Of a stretch of DNA of 64,000 nucleotides, positions 41,270 through 49,237 are shown one piece after another (position 1 is the stretch's first letter; each line of letters opens with the position of its first letter). The stretch is from an uncultured Clostridium sp. (lineage in GTDB: Bacteria > Bacillota_I > Bacilli_A > RF39 > UBA660): NCBI GenBank assembly GCA_946414595.1, contig CAMKPE010000001.1:1-64000 (forward strand). The letters are read 5' to 3'. A program made the translations under genes and the position numbers. Below the pieces are notes generated by a model. It was not told where the DNA came from. It worked only from the letters and a program-made list of their open reading frames with translations, and did not search any database.

Positions 41270-42542
41270 ATGGGAACAAAAAGTGGGGATAATGAACAAA
41301 ATATAAAAGGACAGCAACATTTAGTAACTATTATAACTGCAGTTGTTATGGCATTAGGTTTAGCAATACTTTTAAGTACATCAATTCCTAATAGAGAAGT
41401 CTTAGCAAATACTGTTATTAATAAAAGATTAGAAATGAATGTAGGAGATGAAGTAAACATTCTTGAAGAATTTGATTCAAGCATTGATCCGTCAACAATT
41501 TCTTATAAAGTAAGTGATGAAAATGTTGTATCAATAGATAGAGGAACTGGACAAATTGAAGCAAAAGCTGATGGAAAAGTAATTGTTACAATTAAATCTA
41601 CTGAAAAGAAGTTTGAAAAGAATGTTGAAATTAGTGTAACAACACAAGATGCATGGACTAAATTTGATAAAGAAAACTATTCTTGTAAAGTTGGAGAATC
41701 ATTTGACGTAATGATTTCAACTGGTGGAAATGGAGTACCAATTTTAGAAGGATATTGGAGTAATAATAAAGATATTGCTACAATTGAGACTGGATCATTA
41801 GCTGGAGATCAATTAAACTGTGTTGATTGTGCACTAGCTCATGTAACATGTATTAAAGAAGGAATAGCAACTTTAGAAGCAAAGGGAGCAAATGAATCAA
41901 GTGCCAAAGCAACTGTTAAAGTAAGAAGCAATGATACAAGCGATGCATGGACAAAGTTTGATAAAGAAAGTTATTCATGCAGCGTTGGTGATACATTTGA
42001 TGTATTAGTAAAAACAGGAGGAAGCGGTGATCCATTCCTTGAAGGTTACTATAGTAATGATAATGAAATAGCAACTATTTCATCTGGAACAATGAGTGGA
42101 AACGAAATAGATTGTATTGATTGTGCATTAGCTCAGCGTTAAATGCTTAAAAGAAGGAACAACAACTTTAGAAGCTACATCTGCAAATGGATCAAGTGCT
42201 AAAGCGACATTAACAGTAAAAGAGAAAAAAGCAGTAGTTGTGTTTAGCAATGGTTGGATAAAGTTTGATAAAGATGGTTATACTTGTGAAGTAGGTAAAA
42301 CTATTGATGTAATAATTAAAACAGGAGGTTTGGATACTCCTTCAACAATAAAAACATACGCTAGTAAAGATCCAAGTATAGCAACTTTAGAATATGGAAC
42401 TACAAATAATGCAGCACTTGAATGTGTTGATTGTATGGCAGCACACATTACTTGTAAAAGAGTAGGTACAACAAGTGTTACAGCAACATCATCATCTGGT
42501 GCAACAACTTCATCTTCAGTAACAGTAAAAGAGAAAAAATAA
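41270..42542 (+). pseudogene. Frameshifted surface protein with three Cys-rich Big2-like repeats
   Basis: A membrane helix (about residues 20-42) and a Big2-like domain (about 50-120) are followed by three copies of a roughly 92-residue repeat beginning WTKFDKExYSC and ending in TLEAxxANxSSAKATxxV. The frame breaks in copy two: GCTCAGCGTT (42131-42140) holds one extra base compared with the copy-one equivalent, giving a premature TAA after ALAQR. Dropping one base near 42136 restores the frame through the third copy to the stop at 42540-42542. Each copy has a conserved Cys near its start and CxDC plus Cys near the middle, likely disulphides. A sequencing error, a recent mutation or phase variation could explain the break. 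GGTG lies before the ATG. Confidence 0.8.
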
Positions 42543-42568
42543 AACGCTAACAAAAGTTAGTGTTTTTT
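42543..42568. terminator. Bidirectional terminator
   Basis: AAACGCTAAC, loop AAAA, GTTAGTGTTT with a T tract, between the frameshifted gene and the convergent methyltransferase gene. Almost identical to the 38070 terminator. Confidence 0.82.
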
Positions 42569-42572
42569 AACG

Positions 42573-43343
42573 TTATTTTTTTCTAGCTGTTATTCCGTAA
42601 TATCTTCTTATTAATCTTATCTTACCATCATAAGTGTTTTCACTTATGTATTGATCTAACAAATCATCTTCTATTTCATGTTTTTCAACATTTTGTGATA
42701 AATCTTCTTCACTAAAATCATCTATTATAGGAACCTTCATTAAGAATGCTTTGAATAGTTCTCTATTTTTAAAATATTCTCTTTGGTGTAATGGTACTAA
42801 TTCTACATCTTTAAAACCAGCATTTACTACATTTTCATAATCTATTATGCTTATTGGTCTTTTATCTTTATACCCTTGTCCTCTTCCAAATACCATTTTA
42901 AGACCCCAACAGTCATCTTTGTCCACACCTCTTATTAATAAGTATCCTCCAGGTTTTAAACATCTTATTATTTGTTTTGGATCAGTTACTGTGTGTCTTG
43001 CTACAACTATGTCAAAGTATTCTTCAGGTACATCCATTGCTAAATTGTCCATAACTCTAAAAGTTATGTTTTTTCTTCCACTTTCTAATAAATTTTGATT
43101 AGCAGTCTTTATCATTTCTTGTGATAAATCAGTTCCAAGTATTTCTTGGCATTCAGGAAATGTTCTTAAAACTTTTTCACCACCACCTGTTCCTAAATCT
43201 AGTATTTTAGAATCTTTATTAGATAACTTTTTTAATATTTCAGTCAAATCCCAATTAGTAAGATCTTCAGTTTCTATTTCAAACATGTCAAAATCCCAGT
43301 TTTTTATTTCATCATAACGTTTTATTTCATTTTCTCTTTTCAT
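42573..43343 (-). CDS. Class I SAM-dependent methyltransferase behind an attenuator
   Basis: Motif I ILDLGTGGGEKVL, acidic motif II near EILGTDLSQ, and FDIVVARHTVTDPKQIIRCLKPGGYLLIRG define a class I methyltransferase of 256 residues. The substrate is unknown. ATG 43343 (MKRENEIKR) is chosen because AGAAGGATAATT lies upstream; the frame extends 37 codons further, through structured leader RNA. A sigma-A promoter sits 195 bases upstream and the leader contains a probable ribosome-controlled terminator. This suggests induction by a translation stress such as an antibiotic (inference). The upstream neighbour on the same strand is a double acetyltransferase with an AAC(6')-like domain. Confidence 0.85.
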   Translation of the reverse strand: MKRENEIKRYDEIKNWDFDMFEIETEDLTNWDLTEILKKLSNKDSKILDLGTGGGEKVLRTFPECQEILGTDLSQEMIKTANQNLLESGRKNITFRVMDNLAMDVPEEYFDIVVARHTVTDPKQIIRCLKPGGYLLIRGVDKDDCWGLKMVFGRGQGYKDKRPISIIDYENVVNAGFKDVELVPLHQREYFKNRELFKAFLMKVPIIDDFSEEDLSQNVEKHEIEDDLLDQYISENTYDGKIRLIRRYYGITARKK

Positions 43344-43573
43344 AATTATCCTTCTTTCATTATTTTTCTTGTGTGGTATTAAAAAAGAACCTCCTTTCAT
43401 GAACAGCAAAAATCTACCACAAATTTTTTCTGCGATATTTTTTTTGTCATTCATGATGAGATTCTTAGGTTCTTATCATTATTAACCCCACATTAAGTGT
43501 CATGGTAATAAAACGCGAATAACTAATTGATTTATTACGCCATTAATATAACAAAAAAATTATTCTTTGTCAA
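43344..43573 (-). promoter_or_regulatory. Sigma-A promoter and structured leader with candidate transcription attenuator
   Basis: Read on the minus strand: TTGACA (43573-43568), 17 bp, TATATT (43550-43545) is a near-consensus promoter within the 3' end of the acetyltransferase gene. The leader of about 195 bases holds a short frame MTLNVGLIMIRT (43503-43465) and within it MIRT from ATG 43479, preceded by TGTGGGG at six bases. AAGAACCT (43474-43467), the end of that frame, pairs with AGGTTCTT (43392-43385). TCATGAA (43456-43450) pairs with TTCATGA (43403-43397) inside it. A T tract follows (43386-43381). A ribosome on the short frame would disrupt the 5' arm and prevent termination. TACCACA (43415-43421, plus strand) and TGTGGTA (43372-43378) offer a competing pairing. 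Confidence 0.6.
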
Positions 43574-44579
43574 TTTTAGGACTATTTATCATTACTACTA
43601 TTTCTTCATCATTATCTAAAGTATCTTTTCCAAGATACTCATTTATTATTTTAAAATTATTATTTTGATAACATTTTATTGCTCTTATATTTCTCTTAAA
43701 TGGTCTTAATATTATGGCATCACTTTTATAATCTTTATATATTTTTTCATTAATTTTTTTTATTATTAGTGATCCAATTCCTTTAGATAAATATTCTTCT
43801 TCTCCAATAAAAATATCATATTCATAAATGTTTTTATAGTCATCAATTTTTGTATCATCATACTTATAAATTTGAACAAGTCCAATATCTTTTTCATCAC
43901 ATTTGATTATAAAAATATCTTGATTATTTTCTTCTAATTTTTTCTTATATTTTTTTGTTATTTCTTCTAAAGATAATTGTCTTTGTTCAAACCATTCATA
44001 TACATTTTTATTACTGCACCATTTATATAATATTTCATATTCTTCTATATTGTCTTCTAGTTTTCTAAACTTAATATCGTAGAATAATTTTTTTATATAA
44101 ATATTTCTAATTCCTCTTTTAAATTCTTTTGTTTTTGTTAATTGAAAATTATCTTTTAATAAATTATTTATTGAATAAATATTATCAGGATGTATTGTTC
44201 CAACTGCATATTTGTATCCTAAAGATAAAGAGTAATTATCTATTTCTTTTAGCATTTGATATTGTAATTTATTTCCAACATATTTTGGATTAACAAACAT
44301 AGGACCATAGTCCACAACAATACTACTATCTAAATCTATTTCAAACTTTTCTAAATCTTTTTTTCTTGATGGAATTAGCATCATTGAACATATTGGTTCA
44401 TTATCTAAATAATAGATCCAAATCTTAGAATTATTCTTTAACATTTCTTCTAATTCTCCGCGTGAAAAATCTCCAAGCCACTCCGGATGTTCCATATTCT
44501 GTTTAACAATTTCTCTAAATTTTATGTATGAATCTAAATCAATATTTTCGTTAACGTTTTTTAATTCTTTTAGGTTCAT
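43560..44579 (-). CDS. Double GNAT acetyltransferase with AAC(6')-like C-terminal domain
   Basis: Two GNAT domains fill 339 residues. The first (about 1-165) has the strand-loop YGPMFVNPKYVGNKLQYQML. The second (about 170-330) has YEWFEQRQLSLEEITKKY, IYEYDIFIGEEEYLSKGIGSLII, and AIILRPFKRNIRAIKCYQNNNFKII. These are close in pattern to aminoglycoside 6'-N-acetyltransferases of the AAC(6')-Ie type and to siderophore acetyltransferases. Drug acetylation is possible but unproven. GAGGTG precedes the ATG. It lies upstream of the methyltransferase gene, whose promoter is inside its 3' end. Confidence 0.82.
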   Translation of the reverse strand: MNLKELKNVNENIDLDSYIKFREIVKQNMEHPEWLGDFSRGELEEMLKNNSKIWIYYLDNEPICSMMLIPSRKKDLEKFEIDLDSSIVVDYGPMFVNPKYVGNKLQYQMLKEIDNYSLSLGYKYAVGTIHPDNIYSINNLLKDNFQLTKTKEFKRGIRNIYIKKLFYDIKFRKLEDNIEEYEILYKWCSNKNVYEWFEQRQLSLEEITKKYKKKLEENNQDIFIIKCDEKDIGLVQIYKYDDTKIDDYKNIYEYDIFIGEEEYLSKGIGSLIIKKINEKIYKDYKSDAIILRPFKRNIRAIKCYQNNNFKIINEYLGKDTLDNDEEIVVMINSPKIDKE

Positions 44580-44638
44580 TTTAACACCTCATTTACTAAT
44601 ATCATTATAACATGTTAAGCACGTATATGTGATTTTTC

Positions 44639-44667
44639 TTGATTTTTTAAGGGTTTTGTGGTATAAT
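44639..44667 (+). promoter_or_regulatory. Promoter of the riboswitch transcript
   Basis: TTGATT (44639-44644) and TATAAT (44662-44667) with exact 17-bp spacing, just before the aptamer. Confidence 0.75.
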
Positions 44668-44676
44668 ATAGAACTT

Positions 44677-44769
44677 GTAAACGGGAGTAGTCCTTCAATG
44701 CAATACATCGACTATAAGTTTAACAATTACCGGTGTATTGGGGTAGCATATACTTGGACAAGACTTTAC
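44677..44769 (+). ncRNA. yybP-ykoY-type (Mn2+) riboswitch aptamer
   Basis: The conserved CGGGAGTAG near the 5' end, the perfect stem CAATACA / TGTATTG enclosing ATCGAC and ACCGG loops, and the 3' block ending GGACAAGACTTTA all fall in the order and spacing of the yybP-ykoY family. I compared it from memory with the Lactococcus structure-model RNA. P1 can form between GTAAA and TTTAC. The family binds Mn2+ (and Mg2+) and usually switches Mn exporters on. Here the downstream gene is not a transporter. Confidence 0.85.
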
Positions 44770-44790
44770 TATAAAGGTCTTGTCTTTTTT
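44757..44790 (+). terminator. Riboswitch-controlled terminator
   Basis: GACAAGAC (44757-44764) extends to TTTA, pairs with GGTCTTGTC (44776-44784) with a short loop, then six T residues. Its 5' arm overlaps the 3' strand of the aptamer (P1), so ligand-stabilised P1 and the terminator exclude each other. This predicts an on-switch. Confidence 0.85.
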
Positions 44791-44855
44791 GTACCTAAAA
44801 ATTACTTTTTTTCAAGGCCTTTATAAAAATTATTTTTTATGAAAGGGTGATGTAA

Positions 44856-45287
44856 ATGAAAAAAGTAACAGTATTCCTAGGAGGAACTTGTGCAGGTTCT
44901 AAATGGAGAGAGGAGTTATTACCAAAACTAGATTCTGAAAGAGTTGAAACTTACAATCCAGTTGTTCCTAATTGGACACCTGAATGTCAGGCTATTGAAG
45001 ATTTCCATAGAGAAACTGATGATGTATGTTTATATGTAATAACTCCAGAAGGAGAAGGTGACTATAGTTTCGTTGAAGTAACAGACGACAGTCATAAAAG
45101 ACCAGATAGTACAATCTTATGTGTCATTTATGAAGTTAATGGTGTAACATTCTCAAAACATAGAAAATCAACTGCTGAGAAGACATCTGACCTTGTACAA
45201 AAAAATGGTGTAGCTGTTGTAAAAGACTTAGACGAAGTAGCTTCTTTAATCAATAACTATTACGTTAAAAAATTAGAGAAGAAATAA
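44856..45287 (+). CDS. Nucleoside 2-deoxyribosyltransferase-like protein under riboswitch
   Basis: The 143-residue protein begins VTVFLGGTCAGSKWREELLPKLDSERVETYNPVVPNW and continues DDVCLYVITPEGEGDYSFVEVTDDSHKRPD. This matches the nucleoside 2-deoxyribosyltransferase-like family (GGTC...WR, NPVV, ITPE, SxxEVxxDS), which exchanges or cleaves the base of deoxynucleosides. The candidate nucleophile Glu is in FVEV. AAAGGGTGATG precedes the ATG. The Mn2+-type riboswitch ahead of it implies expression at high Mn2+, an unusual partner for that RNA. The exact substrate is unknown. Confidence 0.78.
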   Translation: MKKVTVFLGGTCAGSKWREELLPKLDSERVETYNPVVPNWTPECQAIEDFHRETDDVCLYVITPEGEGDYSFVEVTDDSHKRPDSTILCVIYEVNGVTFSKHRKSTAEKTSDLVQKNGVAVVKDLDEVASLINNYYVKKLEKK

Positions 45288-45292
45288 CCGAG

Positions 45293-45323
45293 AAACTCTA
45301 ACGAAAGTTAGAGTTTTTTCTTT
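45293..45323 (+). terminator. Rho-independent terminator
   Basis: AAACTCTAAC (45293-45302), loop GAAA, GTTAGAGTTT (45307-45316), T tract. Confidence 0.88.
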
Positions 45324-45342
45324 GCATAAAAAAAGAAATGTT

Positions 45343-45978
45343 TTACCATCTCTTTCCATTATATACTTCACAATCTTGTTGGTCGACTTTATCTCTTTCG
45401 TCAAATGAATCATCTTTTTGTCCAGTTAATATTGTTTCAATTTCATCACCATCTGGACCACCATCGCCTCCACCATCATCATCGCCATCACCATCTTGCT
45501 GTTGTTGTTGACTAGAAGAATTTAAAAGCTTTTCAATTTCATTATAGAAGTTTTGTGCATCTTGGTTTTTACCTTTATTATCTTTTGTTGCACAATTATG
45601 ATCTAGAAGTATTTCTTGAATCTTTTTTAAGTCTCTTACAATAGTATCTTTATTATCCATATCTACTAATTGGAACTTTGCAAAAGATAGGTTAACTATT
45701 ACTTTGCATCGTCTATCACCTGATACAGTTTTTAATGCTTCTTGATATTCGCTAACTGCTTCTTCATATTTTTCTTCTTGATATAAACTGTTTCCTTTAT
45801 TGTAGTGAACTACGTAGCTTTGAGGGAAATTAAGTACATGTAAGACATCAACTATATTATTGTTATAAATTCCATTATTATACTTACTGATATATACTTC
45901 ATTTAAGAAATATCTTATTGTTAAATGAAGACTAAATACAAATAAGAAAATGTATATTCCATAAATCCATTTTTTCAT
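45343..45978 (-). CDS. TPR membrane protein of the Bat operon
   Basis: An N-terminal membrane helix (4-24) precedes a tetratricopeptide repeat pair (VVHYNKGNSLYQEEKYEEAVSEYQEALK, about 56-84). A Gln/Asp/Gly-rich, acidic tail follows (SSSQQQQQDGDGDDDGGGDGG). This is the BatC-like member of MoxR/VWA operons. Its start overlaps the VWA gene upstream by four bases (ATGA), with GGAGG before it. It is the last gene of the six-gene minus-strand unit. The function of such operons is not settled; membrane or envelope stress has been proposed. Confidence 0.8.
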   Translation of the reverse strand: MKKWIYGIYIFLFVFSLHLTIRYFLNEVYISKYNNGIYNNNIVDVLHVLNFPQSYVVHYNKGNSLYQEEKYEEAVSEYQEALKTVSGDRRCKVIVNLSFAKFQLVDMDNKDTIVRDLKKIQEILLDHNCATKDNKGKNQDAQNFYNEIEKLLNSSSQQQQQDGDGDDDGGGDGGPDGDEIETILTGQKDDSFDERDKVDQQDCEVYNGKRW

Positions 45979-46922
45979 TGATACATCCTCCTATCTATTC
46001 CTAATTCTACTAAGAATAATGCAATTAATAGAGGAGTAAAGTAATAATAAATATCTTTATATGCTTGTTCTTTATCTTGATCATTAAAATCTCTCATATC
46101 TAATATTTGCTTTAATTTAGATTTAACATTACTTTGTTTATCCATATGAATGTAATCAATTCCTAAATCATTTGCCATTTGTTTTAAGTTCTTTTCATCA
46201 ATTTTTGATATTGCGTCGGTATATGGATAATTTGTTTTATCTTGCAAGTATTCATATTTACCACTTTGATAATATGTTTCAACTTTCATTCGTCCGCCTT
46301 CTTCAGTTCCATATCCTAAAACGGCACCATTATCAACATAGTCTCTTAAATCACTTAATGATTGAACTTCTTCATCTGTTGTATTTTCACCATCAGTTAT
46401 TATGAATACAATCCTTTGTCTATCTTCTTTCTTTCTAGAAGATTCAAGTACTTTTTTTAAATCTTCTTTGAACATTGTTATTGTACTACCTTTAGCAGTA
46501 CATTGCTCTGGTGTTTTTAATGATTTAACAGATGCCATTATAGTTTTACTATCTTTTGTAAGTGGCATCTTTATTTGTGAATATATATCGAATGCAATAA
46601 CTGAATAAGTAGATCCACTTAATTCGTCTACGATATATTGAACATCTTTTTTAACTGCATCTAATCTTTTTGTGCCACCCTCATAATCTAAGGCATCCAT
46701 TGAAATTGTTTTATCAATAACAAATATTACATCTAAGTTACTTTTTAATACTTCTACTTCACCATCAGGTATTCTAAATCTTAAGTTAGTTACAAATAAT
46801 AGAGCAATTATTAATAGTCTTATAATTAGTTTTGCTTTCTTTGTATATATTATTGTATAAACTGTTAATCCAATTGCTATTGGTAGTATAAGCCATATAG
46901 GTATTATTGGAGATATTATCAT
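45975..46922 (-). CDS. Membrane VWA-domain protein (BatA/BatB-like)
   Basis: Two N-terminal helices (about 8-25 and 32-46) precede a von Willebrand A domain with the MIDAS-type DKTIS at 70-74, a conserved Thr-region at IAFDIYSQIKMPLT, and FIITDGENT. A C-terminal helix lies near 293-308. The first MIDAS Ser is Thr, which may still bind metal. It overlaps both neighbours (ATGA junctions). It belongs to the MoxR-DUF58-VWA unit and probably acts in a MoxR-assembled membrane complex. Confidence 0.85.
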   Translation of the reverse strand: MIISPIIPIWLILPIAIGLTVYTIIYTKKAKLIIRLLIIALLFVTNLRFRIPDGEVEVLKSNLDVIFVIDKTISMDALDYEGGTKRLDAVKKDVQYIVDELSGSTYSVIAFDIYSQIKMPLTKDSKTIMASVKSLKTPEQCTAKGSTITMFKEDLKKVLESSRKKEDRQRIVFIITDGENTTDEEVQSLSDLRDYVDNGAVLGYGTEEGGRMKVETYYQSGKYEYLQDKTNYPYTDAISKIDEKNLKQMANDLGIDYIHMDKQSNVKSKLKQILDMRDFNDQDKEQAYKDIYYYFTPLLIALFLVELGIDRRMYQ

Positions 46923-47923
46923 GATAACACCACCTTATCTACCACTATTAAACCTGCAAAGCCTAATATTAAGAATACAAATGCAACTTCTGGGTGATCT
47001 GTAGATATAGTCTTTTTACCACCTTCAAGGATTGATTTTTCTTGTGATTCTATACCACTTACTATTTCATTAATAGTTGATCCTTTACCTTGTACAAAGT
47101 AGCTACCACCAGTTGATTCAGTAGCTTCTTTTAAAGTAGTTCCAAAGTTTATTGCAGTTTCTTTTGGTGCAACTGAATATACTACTATTCCTTTTTTCTT
47201 AGCTAGTTTAGCAGCATCAGTAACATTTATATATTCTTTACCTTGAACATCGTTATCTGTTGAAAAAACAATTATTCTTGATCTTTCTTCATCTAAATCA
47301 GGAAAATCAAAAATACATGAAGCAAGACCATCTCCAACTAGAGAACTACCTCTTGTATTGTTTCCTACTAAAGTACCATATAGTAAGTATCTATTGTAAT
47401 ATAAATACTCTTCACCATGGTGATCAGTTGTATTATTGTTTAAAGCTTCAGATAAAGTGTTTAAATTATCTGCTATATAATCATAATCTTCTGTTAAAGG
47501 AACTAAAGTATACGAAGAAGTATTGAATATTGAAATACCAAATCTTTCTCCATTTAATGAGTTAACAACTTCTTTATAAGTATCAACTAGTTCTTTATTT
47601 AAGTCATTAACAGATGTTGATATATCCATACATAGAATAATATCTCTATTGTATACCGCATTATCTTCTGTTCTTGTTTTAACAACTCTAGAAGTCATTA
47701 TTGATGAAGTAAGAACACATATAAATACAACTGCATAAATACCATAAAGACCCATTCTATATTTTTTAATAATATCTTTATAAATATTTGATTTTTTAAT
47801 TATTGAAGTATTTGCAACTTTCTTTTTATTTTTCTTGCTTCCTTTTCTTGATAATGCCAAAAACATAACAAGAACAAATGCTATAATACTAACAATAATT
47901 ATCCAAGGGGCTTTTATTTCCAT
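46919..47923 (-). CDS. Membrane VWA-domain protein, second copy
   Basis: An N-terminal helix (5-25), a second (57-73) and a C-terminal helix (about 313-332) flank a VWA domain. The MIDAS motif DISTS (100-104) is canonical, followed by GISIFNTSSYTLVPLT and IIVFSTDNDVQG. This copy keeps the full DxSxS motif. GGGAGGTAATAG lies before ATG 47923. It overlaps the DUF4381-like gene by ten bases and the next VWA gene by four. Confidence 0.86.
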   Translation of the reverse strand: MEIKAPWIIIVSIIAFVLVMFLALSRKGSKKNKKKVANTSIIKKSNIYKDIIKKYRMGLYGIYAVVFICVLTSSIMTSRVVKTRTEDNAVYNRDIILCMDISTSVNDLNKELVDTYKEVVNSLNGERFGISIFNTSSYTLVPLTEDYDYIADNLNTLSEALNNNTTDHHGEEYLYYNRYLLYGTLVGNNTRGSSLVGDGLASCIFDFPDLDEERSRIIVFSTDNDVQGKEYINVTDAAKLAKKKGIVVYSVAPKETAINFGTTLKEATESTGGSYFVQGKGSTINEIVSGIESQEKSILEGGKKTISTDHPEVAFVFLILGFAGLIVVDKVVLS

Positions 47924-48378
47924 TTTTCTATTACCTCCCTTGTTCTATCTATTGATGCAAGAATATCTCCAGTTCCTTCTCTTGAGAATTCTGGTTCATA
48001 ATATTCTTCAACTAACTTTGTTAAATTATCCATCTTTAATGTTTTAATTTCGCTTAAAGTATATTTCATAACATCTATACTTGTAGCTTCATTAACAAAT
48101 GATCTTATTATTGAACTTAATTCATTATAAGCTTTTCTTTGACTAAGCTTCTTATTATTAACTTGTTTCTTTAAACTATCTATTTTAGATAAATAACTAT
48201 GTTTAATTAAGAAAACATTCTTAGGTCTATAATTAATTACTATCTTTGGTGCATCTTTCTTCTTAATTACAAGTATATAGACTAAGTAAGCTACTAAAAT
48301 GACAATTAAAAGAACTAGGAGTATGACTCCTAGGATTGAATAACTAAATGGTTCTTGAAACTTAACGTCTGACTGCAT
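47914..48378 (-). CDS. DUF4381-like membrane protein of the MoxR operon
   Basis: A single membrane helix (about residues 12-38, YSILGVILLVLLIVILVAYLVYILVI) is followed by a basic helical cytoplasmic domain of about 110 residues. Its pattern SQRKAYNELSSIIRSFVNEATSIDVMKYTLSEI is typical of the small protein between DUF58 and VWA genes in MoxR operons. It overlaps the DUF58 gene by 17 bases and the VWA gene by ten. The role is unknown. Confidence 0.65.
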   Translation of the reverse strand: MQSDVKFQEPFSYSILGVILLVLLIVILVAYLVYILVIKKKDAPKIVINYRPKNVFLIKHSYLSKIDSLKKQVNNKKLSQRKAYNELSSIIRSFVNEATSIDVMKYTLSEIKTLKMDNLTKLVEEYYEPEFSREGTGDILASIDRTREVIEKWK

Positions 48379-49237
48379 TGTTATGCCTCTCTAATAATTC
48401 GATTAATTTAGAAACAATTTCACTTTTAGAGTTTATATCTTCAACAGTTATTCTATATTTCTTTAAAAGTGCTGTTTTCTCTTCGACTATTTTATTTCTT
48501 TCTATGTCTTCTATTTCTTTTATTTTTTCATTTTTAGTTATAAATGATGGTAAATCTCTTCTTTCATCGATATCAAACATTCCAGATCCGAATAAAGAAG
48601 CATCACTTATATTTACAAATAATAAGTCATGAGCTAAAGTTGCTTTTTTAATTATATTTTCTTCAATTGAATTAAGTCCTGCTATATCTGATATTACTAC
48701 AAATATCATTCTTCTTTTTGAATGGTTAAGTGCATAATCAATTAGTTCATTTATTGTATGAGTATTCTCATCTTCTAAATGTTTTTCTAAATCAACTAAA
48801 TTTATTTCTAAGTTAGTTAATCCACTTTTAAATGGACTCATATATAATGTGTTATTTTTACTGAAAACACATGATACTTCATCTTCATTTTTATTAACTA
48901 GATATGCAAGTGTTCCAAATGTATATAAAGCAGTTTCTGCTTTTTTTTCATCGTTTTTGTTAAAACCACTCATCTTAACGCCTGAATCCATAATGAAAAC
49001 AATATTATGTCTTTTAAATGCGACATAACGTCTTACCAGTAAGGACCCATGTCTTATAGAAGATTTCCAGTCAATGTCTTTACTATCGTCACCTAAAACG
49101 TAATCTCTTAAGTCATCGAAATCTAGACTTCTTCCTTTAAATATTGACCTATATAAACCATCTAACAAGTTTGCTGTTTTTTTACTTGCACTAATGCTTA
49201 TATTTGCCCTTATTTTGTCTACATTATGTAGCATCAT
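48362..49237 (-). CDS. DUF58-domain protein
   Basis: The DUF58 core is plain: GRSLDFDDLRDYVLGDDSKDIDWKSSIRHGSLLVRRY (36-72), followed by a VWA-like half, HNIVFIMDSGVKMSG. There are no membrane helices. DUF58 proteins are constant partners of MoxR ATPases. Here the start overlaps the MoxR stop (49234-49236), so translation is coupled. The molecular role is unknown. Confidence 0.88.
   Translation of the reverse strand: MMLHNVDKIRANISISASKKTANLLDGLYRSIFKGRSLDFDDLRDYVLGDDSKDIDWKSSIRHGSLLVRRYVAFKRHNIVFIMDSGVKMSGFNKNDEKKAETALYTFGTLAYLVNKNEDEVSCVFSKNNTLYMSPFKSGLTNLEINLVDLEKHLEDENTHTINELIDYALNHSKRRMIFVVISDIAGLNSIEENIIKKATLAHDLLFVNISDASLFGSGMFDIDERRDLPSFITKNEKIKEIEDIERNKIVEEKTALLKKYRITVEDINSKSEIVSKLIELLERHNNAVRR

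Noticed and set aside
42240-42542. Separate 100-residue gene starting at GTG 42240
   Set aside because: It is the continuation of the frameshifted surface protein; the repeat sequence runs through in frame from before that GTG and no ribosome site is present.
43344-43454. 37-codon N-terminal extension of the methyltransferase
   Set aside because: The extension lies in structured leader RNA over the candidate terminator; ATG 43343 has its own AGAAGGATAATT site and the conserved protein begins there.
44629-44826. Open frame of 65 codons over the riboswitch
   Set aside because: It covers the promoter, aptamer and terminator of the Mn2+-type riboswitch, and has no ribosome site.
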